A stretch of DNA of 54,750 bases. Source: Streptomyces himastatinicus ATCC 53653. GTDB lineage: Bacteria; Actinomycetota; Actinomycetes; Streptomycetales; Streptomycetaceae. Under the pieces are notes generated by a model that was not told the origin of the DNA, ran no database searches, and saw nothing but the letters and a program-made list of their open reading frames with translations. This document shows, one piece after another, positions 16,619 through 24,172 of this stretch; position 1 is the first letter of the stretch; every line of letters begins with the position of its first letter. The translations under genes and the position numbers were made by a program. Where the stretch lies: positions 2,317,763 through 2,372,512 of the forward strand of contig NZ_GG657754.1 in assembly GCF_000158915.1 (NCBI RefSeq), given 5' to 3'.

Positions 16619-17805
16619 TGGCCCACGTGATCGCCACCGAGGCCGAGGCGGCCCGGGTGGCGGCGAAGCTCGCCGAGGGGTTCCGTACGGGCGCGGCCCG
16701 GCGCGACGCGGACCGCAGGCTGCCGCGCGCCGAACTCGACGCGCTCTCGGAGTCGGGGCTGCTGGGCGTCACCGTGCCGCGTGCGCACGGTGGCGCCGGG
16801 GTGGGCGCCCGTACGCTCGGCGAGGTCATCCGGCTGCTGTCGGCGGCCGACTCCAGCATCGGGCAGATTCCACAGAACCACTTCTTCTTCGTGGAGGTCC
16901 TGAAGGAGAACGGCACCGAGGAGCAACGCGCCTTCTTCTACGGCGAGTTGCTGGCCGGGCGCCGGTTCGGCAACGCGCTGGCGGAGAAGGGCACCCGGCA
17001 CGCCCTGGAGTTCGCCACCCGGCTGGTCCCGGATCCGGTGGCGGGCGGTTTCCGGCTGACGGGGACCAAGGACTACGCCACCGGGGCGCTGTTCGCGCAC
17101 TGGGTGCCGGTGTTCGCGCTCGGCCCGGAGGACCGTCTCACCGCCGCCTTCCTGCCGCACGACGCGCCCGGGCTGACCGTGGTGGACGACTGGGACGGGA
17201 TCGGCCAGCGCACCACGGCCAGCGGCACCGTACGGCTGGACGATGTGCACGTACCGCAGGAGCGGGTGGTGCCGCACCATCTGACCTTCGAGCGGCCCGA
17301 GGTGTTCGGCGCGTTCGGGCAGTACCTCCACGCGGCCGTGGACACCGGGATCGCCCGGGCCGCGCTGGAGGAGGGCGGTGAGCTGATCCGTACCGTCGCC
17401 CGTCCCTGGGGCGAGTCGGGGGCCGACCGGGCGGCCGGGGAGCCGCTGGTGATCCAGAAGTTCGGCGAGCTCGCCCTGCTCGTACGGTCCGCCGAAGCGC
17501 TGCTGGAGCGGGCCGGGGCCGCCATCGACGCGGCCCGCGGCGCACCGGGCGACGAACCGCTCGCCGGTGAGGCGTCGATCGCGGTCACCGCGGCCCGCGC
17601 CCAGGCCGACACCGCCGCGGTGACGGTCGCCAGCGAGGTGTTCGCGCTCATCGGCACCCGGTCCGCGCTGCGCGGCGGCAACCTCGACCGGCACTGGCGC
17701 AACGCCCGCACCCACACCCTGCACGACCCACGCCGCTGGAAGATCCAGCACCTCGGCAACCACGCCCTCAACGGCGTCACCCCACCCGCCAACGGCATCG
17801 TCTGA
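16615..17805 (+). CDS. sfnB: SfnB-family sulfur acquisition flavoprotein, copy 2
   Basis: Paralogue of the upstream sfnB, 396 residues, with the same landmarks: AAKLAEGFRTGAARRDADRRLPRAELD, IGQIPQNHFFFVEVL, GTKDYATGALFAHWVP, VVDDWDGIGQRTTASGTVRL and HWRNARTHTLHDPRRWKIQHLG. The start overlaps the ssuD stop by four bases (ATG 16615); ATG 16618 has the better spacing to CAGGGAG. Duplication with ssuD between the copies suggests that each serves a different substrate or oxygenase. Function inferred from family and operon. Confidence 0.88.
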   Translation: MMAHVIATEAEAARVAAKLAEGFRTGAARRDADRRLPRAELDALSESGLLGVTVPRAHGGAGVGARTLGEVIRLLSAADSSIGQIPQNHFFFVEVLKENGTEEQRAFFYGELLAGRRFGNALAEKGTRHALEFATRLVPDPVAGGFRLTGTKDYATGALFAHWVPVFALGPEDRLTAAFLPHDAPGLTVVDDWDGIGQRTTASGTVRLDDVHVPQERVVPHHLTFERPEVFGAFGQYLHAAVDTGIARAALEEGGELIRTVARPWGESGADRAAGEPLVIQKFGELALLVRSAEALLERAGAAIDAARGAPGDEPLAGEASIAVTAARAQADTAAVTVASEVFALIGTRSALRGGNLDRHWRNARTHTLHDPRRWKIQHLGNHALNGVTPPANGIV

Positions 17806-17843
17806 GTCCTGCCAGTCCGAGTCGTACCAGGAGGAGCGCGGCC

Positions 17844-19052
17844 ATGAGCACCACCCTGTCACCCCCGGCCACCCACGAGCAGTGGCTCGCCACCGCCCGT
17901 GAGGTCGCCGCCGGCCTGGCGCGGGACGCCGTCGAACGGGACCGGGCGAACCGCCCGCCCCACGACGAGGCCGCCCGGCTGCGCGACGCCGGGCTGCTGA
18001 CCCTGCTGATCCCGGCCGAGCGCGGTGGCGGGGGCGCCGACTGGCGTACCGCCTACGCCGTCATCCGCGAGATCGCCGCGGTGACGGGTCGATCGGGCAA
18101 CTCCTGGGCTACCACTACCTGTTGTCGTGGAACGTGCGCTTCTTCGGCGACGCGGCGCACACCGAGCGGGTGGAGCGCGCCGCCGCCGAGGGCCGCTGGC
18201 TGTGGGGCGGCGCGTTCAACCCGCGCGACCCGGACGTGGTGCTCACTCCCACGGGCCCGAGGGGTACGGGCTTCCGCCTCGACGGGCGGAAGACGTTCGC
18301 CACCGGCGCCCGGGTCGCCGACCGGCTGGTGGTCGGCGCGACCCGCGCGGACACCGGTGAGCCGCTGGTCGTGTTCGTCGACCCCGAGCACCCCGGTGTC
18401 GTACGCAACGACGACTGGGACAACTTCGGGCAGCGGCTGTCGGCCAGCGGCAGCGTGGAGTTCCACGCGGTGCCGGTGGCGGCGGACGACGTCCTGGGCT
18501 CGCTCTCGCAGGACGACGGCGTGCTGTCCCCGTTCGCCACCCTGGTGACCCCGGCCATCCAGCTGGTCTTCGTCCACTTCTACCTCGGCATCGCGGAGGG
18601 CGCGCTCGCCGCCGCCGCGGAGTACACCCGTACCACCACCCGCCCCTGGCCGCTGTCCGGAGTGGCGTCGGCGACCCAGGACCCGTATGTGCTCGCCACC
18701 TACGGGGAGCTGGCCGTCTCCGCCCGCGCCACCCGGGCCCTGGCCGACGAGGCGGTGGAGGCCGTCCGGCGCGGCCTGGACCGGGGTCCCGAGCTGACCG
18801 GCGAGGAGCGCGGCGAGATCGCCGTCACCGTCGCCACCGCCAAGGTGGCCGCCACCAAGGCCGCCCTGGACATCACCGCCCGCGTCCTGGAGGTGACCGG
18901 CGCCCGCGCCACCGCCTCCGGTCACGGCTTCGACCTGTACTGGCGCAACGCCCGCACCCACACGCTGCACGACCCGGTGGCCTACAAGCTGCGCGAGGTC
19001 GGCGGGGCACTTCCTCAACGGCGCCCATCCGCCGTTCACGCTCTACACCTGA
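17844..19052 (+). pseudogene. DszC-like flavin monooxygenase, interrupted by two frameshifts
   Basis: Reads as a 402-residue DszC-like protein only if two one-base errors are corrected. One base is missing near 18081-18083, where GCG GTG ACG GGT should read as Ala-Ala-Asp-Gly-Ser-Ile-Gly. One G is extra in the run 19004-19007 before CACTTCCTCAAC. Between them the frame is open and conserved: LLGYHYLLSW, GGAFNPRDPD, DGRKTFATGARVAD, DDWDNFGQRLSASG and NARTHTLHDPVAYK. After correction it ends at TGA 19050-19052 and total length is a multiple of three. With no other lesions, this is either very recent decay or sequencing error in G/C-rich sequence. Confidence 0.85.
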
Positions 19053-19070
19053 ACCCCAAGGATCCGTGCC

Positions 19071-20414
19071 ATGTCCCCGCTCTCCCGCAGACAGCTCCTC
19101 CGCGCCACCACCGGCGCCGCCGCCCTCACCGCCGCCGGACCGCTGCTGACCGCCTGCGGCACCGCGCAGGGCGACGCACTGGACCCGACCGCCAAGCCCG
19201 ATCTGGACGGCGTCACCCTCAAGATCCTGGCCAACCAGCCCAACGCCCTGTCGTTCCACTACCTCGCGGGCCCCTTCGAGGAGGCCACCGGCGCCAAGCT
19301 CAAGGTCACGCCGGTGCCGTACGACAAGCTCACCTCGAAGGCCACGCTCGACGTGCAGTCCGGGGCGGGCCAGTTCGATGTGTTCATGTACTGGTACGCG
19401 GCGGTCGGCACCCTGGCCCAGGGCGGGGTCATCGAGGATCTGACCGCGTACATCAGGGCGCACAAGGACATCGAGGAGTCCGACTTCCTGCCGTCGCTGT
19501 ACGACACGTACACGCGGTGGGACGGCAAGCGCTGGGGCCTGCCGTACGACGGGGACACCCACATCCTCTTCTACAACACCGAGCTCTTCGAACGGCACAA
19601 GGTCGAGCCGCCCAAGACCTGGGACGACTACCAGCACATCGCCGAGAAGATCACCAAGGACGCCAAGGGCAAGTACTACGGCACCATCATCGAGGCCCAG
19701 CAGGTGCCGGTCATCCTCGGCTGCGACTTCGCCAACCGGCTCGCCGGATACGGCGGCACCTTCCTCGACCAGGGCGGCTCCGGTACCCCGACCCTCACCT
19801 CCCCCGAGGCGATCGCCGCCGCCCAGGCGCTCTTCGACGCCGCCCCGCACGCCCTGCCCTCCCCGCTCCAGATCGGCTTCGACCAGGCGACGCCCGCGTT
19901 CCTCGACGGCAAGGGCGCGATGCTCGACTTCTGGACCGACTTCGCCAAGCGCGCCGAGGACCCGAAGCAGTCCAAGGTGGTCGGCAAGTGGGGCGTCACC
20001 ACCCTCCCGGTGGGCGGCGACAACACCAAGCCGCGCACCTCGCTGGACGCCGGGTTCGGGCTCGCCGTCTCCACGGCGTCCAAGCAGAAGGAGGCCGCCG
20101 CCGCGTTCATCAAGTGGGCCACCGCGGCGCAGCAGAACCTGCTGGTGCTGGGCAAGCCGGACGCGGGCGCCGACCCCATCCGCACCAGCACGCTCAACGC
20201 CGACGCGTTCAAGAAGGCGTCCCCCGACTCGTACGACGTCGTGCGCACCGGGCTCGCCGGGGATCCGCTGCCGTGGCCGACCGTGCCCAAGTCGCCCCAG
20301 CTGCTCCAGGGGCTGGTGGACGAGCTGGCGCTCGGTCTCCAGGGCAAGCAGAGCGCGAAGAAGGCCCTGGAGAACACGCAGCGGGCGTGGCTCACCACCC
20401 TGAAGAAGACCTGA
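19071..20414 (+). CDS. Lipoprotein solute-binding protein of a CUT1-type ABC transporter
   Basis: Extracellular substrate-binding lipoprotein of 447 residues. SRRQLLR near the start is Tat-like and the lipobox LLTAC places the lipidated Cys at 29. The body has the family-1 (MalE-like) pattern: TLKILANQPN, TPVPYDKLTSKATLDVQSGAGQFDVFMYWY, RWGLPYDGDTHILFYNTELFE, PKTWDDYQHIAEKI and GGFGLAVS-type C-terminal strands. It belongs to the carbohydrate/glycerol-phosphate class, not the SsuA/TauA class usually found with sulfonate monooxygenases. The two permease genes follow within seven bases. Ligand unknown; an organosulfur compound is inferred from context. Confidence 0.88.
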   Translation: MSPLSRRQLLRATTGAAALTAAGPLLTACGTAQGDALDPTAKPDLDGVTLKILANQPNALSFHYLAGPFEEATGAKLKVTPVPYDKLTSKATLDVQSGAGQFDVFMYWYAAVGTLAQGGVIEDLTAYIRAHKDIEESDFLPSLYDTYTRWDGKRWGLPYDGDTHILFYNTELFERHKVEPPKTWDDYQHIAEKITKDAKGKYYGTIIEAQQVPVILGCDFANRLAGYGGTFLDQGGSGTPTLTSPEAIAAAQALFDAAPHALPSPLQIGFDQATPAFLDGKGAMLDFWTDFAKRAEDPKQSKVVGKWGVTTLPVGGDNTKPRTSLDAGFGLAVSTASKQKEAAAAFIKWATAAQQNLLVLGKPDAGADPIRTSTLNADAFKKASPDSYDVVRTGLAGDPLPWPTVPKSPQLLQGLVDELALGLQGKQSAKKALENTQRAWLTTLKKT

Positions 20415-20420
20415 TCGCAC

Positions 20421-21308
20421 GTGTCCCGGGCCTCTCACGTACCGCGCTTCCGCGTGCCGCGCGCGCTGGCCGCGCCCTCGGTGGTGTTCCTGCTGGTGTT
20501 CGCCGCCTATCCGCTCGTCTATCTCATCGGTCTCGCCTTCACCAGCTCCACGCTGGCCCAGCCGTTGCGGCGCTGGACCGGGTTCGACAACTTCCACTCG
20601 GCGCTGGAGAGCCAGTCGTTCAGCGGTTCGCTGTGGCGGTCCGTGGTGTTCGCGGTGGCCGCCGCCTGCGTCCAGCTGGTGCTGGGCACCGCGCTCGCGC
20701 TGCTGCTGCGGGCGCGGGCGGCGCGCCCCGGGCTGCTGGGCACGGTTCTGCTGCTGCCGCTGGTCACCCCGCCCGTCATGGTCGGGGTGGCGTGGAAACT
20801 GCTGCTCGCCCCGGTCGGCGGGGCGCTCAACGGGGCGCTGCACGAGTTCGGGCTGCCCGGCGTCAACCCGCTGGGCGGGAGCACCGGCGCCTTCGTCACC
20901 CTGATCGTCATCGACAGCTGGCAGTGGACGCCGTTCGTGATGCTGCTGGCGTACGCCGCGCTGCTCGGCGTACCGGACGAGCTGCGGGAGGCCGCCGCGC
21001 TGGACGGGGCGGGCCGGGTGCGGACGCTGCGTTCGGTGGTGCTGCCGTACATCGAGCCGACGCTGCTGTCCGTGCTGACGCTGAAGCTGGTCATCGGCTT
21101 CAAGGTGTTCGACATCGTGTACGTGGTCACCGCGGGCGGCCCCGGCTTCTCCACCACGACCAGCACCTACGACATCCAGCGCACCGCACTCCAGGAGTTC
21201 GACGTCGGCTCCGCGGCCGCCGCCACCGTGCTCTTCTCGCTGATCATCGGCCTGGTGGTCAGCGTGGTGGCACTGCGCCGCAAGCGGCATGAGGAGGTGG
21301 CCGTATGA
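20421..21308 (+). CDS. ABC transporter permease, MalF-like
   Basis: Integral membrane protein of 295 residues with six predicted helices and the permease signature EAAALDGAGRVRTLRSVVLPYIEPT (EAA loop), which contacts the ATPase. N-terminal FLLVFAAYPLVYLIGLAFTSS is typical for MalF/UgpA-type permeases. Start GTG 20421, six bases after the binding-protein stop. The end overlaps the second permease by four bases. No ATPase gene lies in this operon. In Streptomyces many CUT1 transporters share the housekeeping ATPase MsiK, which is the likely partner. Confidence 0.9.
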   Translation: MSRASHVPRFRVPRALAAPSVVFLLVFAAYPLVYLIGLAFTSSTLAQPLRRWTGFDNFHSALESQSFSGSLWRSVVFAVAAACVQLVLGTALALLLRARAARPGLLGTVLLLPLVTPPVMVGVAWKLLLAPVGGALNGALHEFGLPGVNPLGGSTGAFVTLIVIDSWQWTPFVMLLAYAALLGVPDELREAAALDGAGRVRTLRSVVLPYIEPTLLSVLTLKLVIGFKVFDIVYVVTAGGPGFSTTTSTYDIQRTALQEFDVGSAAAATVLFSLIIGLVVSVVALRRKRHEEVAV

Positions 21309-22138
21309 GCGCGGCCGGTATCGGGGCGCGGCGCCGCCGCAGGGCCGGGCTCACGGTGCTGCTCGGGCTGATCGCCCTCGCCACGGTGGTCCCCGTGCTG
21401 TACGTGGTGTCGCTGTCCCTGCGCTCGCGGGACGACGTGCTCAATGGCGGACTGCTGCCGTCCCGGGTGTTCTGGCGCAACTGGCCCGATGCCTTCGGCG
21501 CCATCGACCTGGGCCGCTACATGGCCAACTCCTGGACGGTGGCGGCCGGTTCGGTGGTGCTCACGCTGCTGATCGCGGTGCCGGGCGCGTACTTCACCGC
21601 GCGGGCGGGACGCAGTGGCGGGCGGCTGGCGGCGCTGGTGCTGTCCAGCTACTCCGCTCCCCCGGTCGTCGCCATCCTCCCGCTGTTCTTCCTGCTGCGG
21701 AACCTCCAGCTGAACAACACGGTGGCCGGGCTCGCCCTGGTCGACGGGCTCGCCAACGTACCGGTGGCCATCTGGCTGCTGGACGGTTTCGTACGGCGGG
21801 TGCCCCGGGAGATCGAGGAGGCCGCCTGGCTCGACGGGCTCGGCGCCTGGGCCGGGCTGCGCCGCATCGTGCTGCCGCTGATCGCGCCCGGGGTCGCGGC
21901 GGCCGCCCTGATCTGCTTCTTCCTCAGCTACAACGAGTTCCTGTTCGCCCTGAGTTTCGCCCAGGACAGCACCGCGCAGACGCTGCCGGTGGCGCTGTCC
22001 CTCTTCCAGGGCGACAAGAACGTCGAGTTCGGCCAGCAGGCCGTCGTCTCGCTGGTCGGTATCGCGCCCGTCTACGTCCTCGCCGTGGCCGCCCAGCGGT
22101 GGCTGGTCGCCGGCCTGTCCTCCGGAGCCGTGAAGTAA
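21305..22138 (+). CDS. ABC transporter permease, MalG-like
   Basis: Second permease, 277 residues, six helices, with the EAA loop EEAAWLDGLGAWAGLRRIVLPLIAPG and the MalG-like opening LIALATVVPVLYVVSLSLRS. It overlaps the first permease by four bases (ATGA), and its TAA stop shares one base with the ATG of the DszA-like gene (TAATG). This tight coupling ties the sugar-type transporter to the monooxygenase. It probably works with the lipoprotein and an ATPase encoded elsewhere. Confidence 0.9.
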   Translation: MSAAGIGARRRRRAGLTVLLGLIALATVVPVLYVVSLSLRSRDDVLNGGLLPSRVFWRNWPDAFGAIDLGRYMANSWTVAAGSVVLTLLIAVPGAYFTARAGRSGGRLAALVLSSYSAPPVVAILPLFFLLRNLQLNNTVAGLALVDGLANVPVAIWLLDGFVRRVPREIEEAAWLDGLGAWAGLRRIVLPLIAPGVAAAALICFFLSYNEFLFALSFAQDSTAQTLPVALSLFQGDKNVEFGQQAVVSLVGIAPVYVLAVAAQRWLVAGLSSGAVK

Positions 22139-23535
22139 TGCGCCGCATCCATCTCAACGCCTTCGACATGGCGTGCGTCGGCCACCAGTCGCCCGGTCTG
22201 TGGCGCCACCCCGACGACCAGGCCCACCGCTACACCGATCTGTCCTACTGGACCGATCTGGCGCGGCTGCTGGAACGCGGTGGCTTCGACTCGCTGTTCA
22301 TCGCCGATGTGCTCGGCGTGTACGACGTCTACCAGGGCTCGCGCGACGCGGCCGTACGCCAGGGCGCCCAGATCCCGCTGTCCGATCCGCTGCCCGCGGT
22401 CTCCGCGATGGCCGCCGTCACCCGCCACCTGGGCTTCGGGGTGACGGTGTCGCTCACGTACGAGCAGCCGTACAAGCTCGCCCGTACCCTCACCACCCTG
22501 GACCACCTCACCAAGGGCCGCGTCGCCTGGAACGTGGTCACCTCCTACCTGGCCAGCGCCGCCCGCAACCTCGGCCTCGGCGAACAGCTCGCCCACGACG
22601 ACCGGTACGAGGTGGCCGAGGAGTTCCTGGAGGTCTGCTACAAACTGTGGGAGTACTCCTGGGACGACGACGCGGTGGTCCGCGACCCCGAGCGCGGGCT
22701 GTTCACCGACCCCGCCCGGATCCGCGACATCGCGCACGAGGGCAAACACTTCTCCGTCCCCGGCGTCTTCCTCAGCGAACCCTCCCCGCAGCGCACCCCG
22801 GTCGTCTTCCAGGCGGGCGCCTCCCCGCGCGGCCGCGCCTTCGCCGCCCGCCACGGCGAGGGCGTCTTCATCAACGCGGTCACCTCCGAGGCCACCCGCC
22901 GCGTCGTGGACGACATCCGCGCCAGGGCCGACGCCGAGGGCCGCGACCCGTACGGCGTGAAGATCTACATCCTGCTCACCGCCATCACCGCGCCCACCGA
23001 CGAGGAGGCCCGCGCCAAACACGCCGACCTCGCCTCGTACGCCTCGTACGAGGGCGCGCTCGCCCTCTACGGCGGCTGGAGCGGCCTGGACCTGTCCACC
23101 CTCGACCCGGACGAGCCGCTGGCCTACGTGGACACCGACGCGGTCCGCTCCGCCCTGGCCATCTTCTCCACCGCCGACCCGTCCCGCGAGTGGACCCCCG
23201 ACCAGGTCGCCCGCTACCTGGGCATCGGCGGTATCGGCCCGGTCGTCGTCGGCGCCCCGGACACGGTGGCCGACGAACTCGAACGGTGGGTCGAGGAAGC
23301 CGACATCGACGGCTTCAACCTCGCCTACGCCACCACCCCCGGCACCTTCACCGACTTCGTCGACCTGGTCGTCCCCGAACTCCGCGCCCGCGGCCGGATG
23401 CCCCACTCCTACGAGGGCGCCACTCTCCGCGAACACCTCCACGGCCCCGGCACCCCCCGCGTCCCCGAGGACCACCCGGCCGCCCGCCACCGCGAACGGG
23501 CCGCACGCCTGAGTTCGCCCGGTTTTTCGGAATGA
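22138..23535 (+). CDS. DszA/NtaA/SnaA-family FMNH2-dependent monooxygenase
   Basis: Luciferase-like monooxygenase of 465 residues. It follows DszA (dibenzothiophene-sulfone monooxygenase) and NtaA along its length: MRRIHLNAF, GLWRHPDDQ, YWTDLARLLERGGFDSLFIAD, AAVTRHLGFGVTVSLTYEQPYKLARTLTTLDHLTKGRVAWNVVTS, HDDRYEVAEEFLEVCYKLW, PVVFQAGASPRGRAFAARHGE, DGFNLAYATTPGTFTDFVDLVVPELRARG. Such enzymes cleave C-S or C-N bonds using FMNH2. Last gene of the sulfur operon, coupled to the second permease by TAATG. Substrate unknown. Two DszC-like genes in the same operon suggest sequential S-oxidation then C-S cleavage. FMNH2 probably comes from SsuE. Confidence 0.9.
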   Translation: MRRIHLNAFDMACVGHQSPGLWRHPDDQAHRYTDLSYWTDLARLLERGGFDSLFIADVLGVYDVYQGSRDAAVRQGAQIPLSDPLPAVSAMAAVTRHLGFGVTVSLTYEQPYKLARTLTTLDHLTKGRVAWNVVTSYLASAARNLGLGEQLAHDDRYEVAEEFLEVCYKLWEYSWDDDAVVRDPERGLFTDPARIRDIAHEGKHFSVPGVFLSEPSPQRTPVVFQAGASPRGRAFAARHGEGVFINAVTSEATRRVVDDIRARADAEGRDPYGVKIYILLTAITAPTDEEARAKHADLASYASYEGALALYGGWSGLDLSTLDPDEPLAYVDTDAVRSALAIFSTADPSREWTPDQVARYLGIGGIGPVVVGAPDTVADELERWVEEADIDGFNLAYATTPGTFTDFVDLVVPELRARGRMPHSYEGATLREHLHGPGTPRVPEDHPAARHRERAARLSSPGFSE

Positions 23536-23654
23536 ATCGCCCAATTTATTGTCACCTCCTTTCTCTTACAGCATCGTTACCGGCACACCCGGACGCCCTT
23601 GGTAAACTCTCCCGCTCAATGCAGGCCTGAATTGAGACAGGGGGCCAATAGGGC

Positions 23655-24116
23655 ATGTCCTTCGAGCAGGAGTGGGAACAGCAAAAGACCGAAGCGTCCG
23701 AAAAACAACCCACACAGATGCAACTCAATCAGGCGAAAGGCCCCGGCGGCCATCGGGGCGCCGACGCCGACGGCGATCTCGTCGTCCACGACGATCAGCT
23801 GGGCAAACTCGGGGACATGGGCCGGGATCTGCGTGAGCGGCTGTCCACGTACGGGGACCATGCCCGGCAGACCACGTTCGACGCGTCCATCGAGCTCTTC
23901 AACGACGGCATGGACACCGGTTCGGCACTCACCGAACTGCACGACGCGTGGAATACCAAGCTGACGACGCTCAAGGAAGCGTGCGCGCACATCTCCAACC
24001 ACCTCGACTACACACGGTCCGCGCACCGCAAGGACGAGGACAAGATCATAACGGGGATGAAGAACGCGGAAGGCAAGGCCATGACCGTTTCGCGCATCTA
24101 CGAATACATCAAGTGA
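23655..24116 (+). CDS. WXG-like small protein, probable type VII-linked factor
   Basis: A 153-residue acidic, helical protein without signal peptide. A disordered N-terminus (1-45) precedes a long helical region with DLRERLSTYGDHARQTT, TELHDAWNTKLTTL (Trp99) and ACAHISNHLDYTRSAHRKDED. This is the helix-turn-helix size and spacing of WXG100-like proteins, though the WxG itself is WNT here. Such proteins often pair with the next gene product for ESX/type VII secretion. It lies 56 bases upstream of a large WXG-type protein. No T7SS core genes are in the window. Function inferred from fold and neighbours. Confidence 0.65.
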   Translation: MSFEQEWEQQKTEASEKQPTQMQLNQAKGPGGHRGADADGDLVVHDDQLGKLGDMGRDLRERLSTYGDHARQTTFDASIELFNDGMDTGSALTELHDAWNTKLTTLKEACAHISNHLDYTRSAHRKDEDKIITGMKNAEGKAMTVSRIYEYIK

Positions 24117-24172
24117 CAATCGGCGGGTAGCGCGCAAATACGGTCCGGCAAAAAGAACGGGGGAGCAGCATC

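Noticed and set aside
18122..21292. 1056-residue plus-strand frame covering the DszC-like gene, binding protein and permease
   Set aside because: Only the first ~300 residues match DszC; after the second indel the frame runs out of phase through two real genes.
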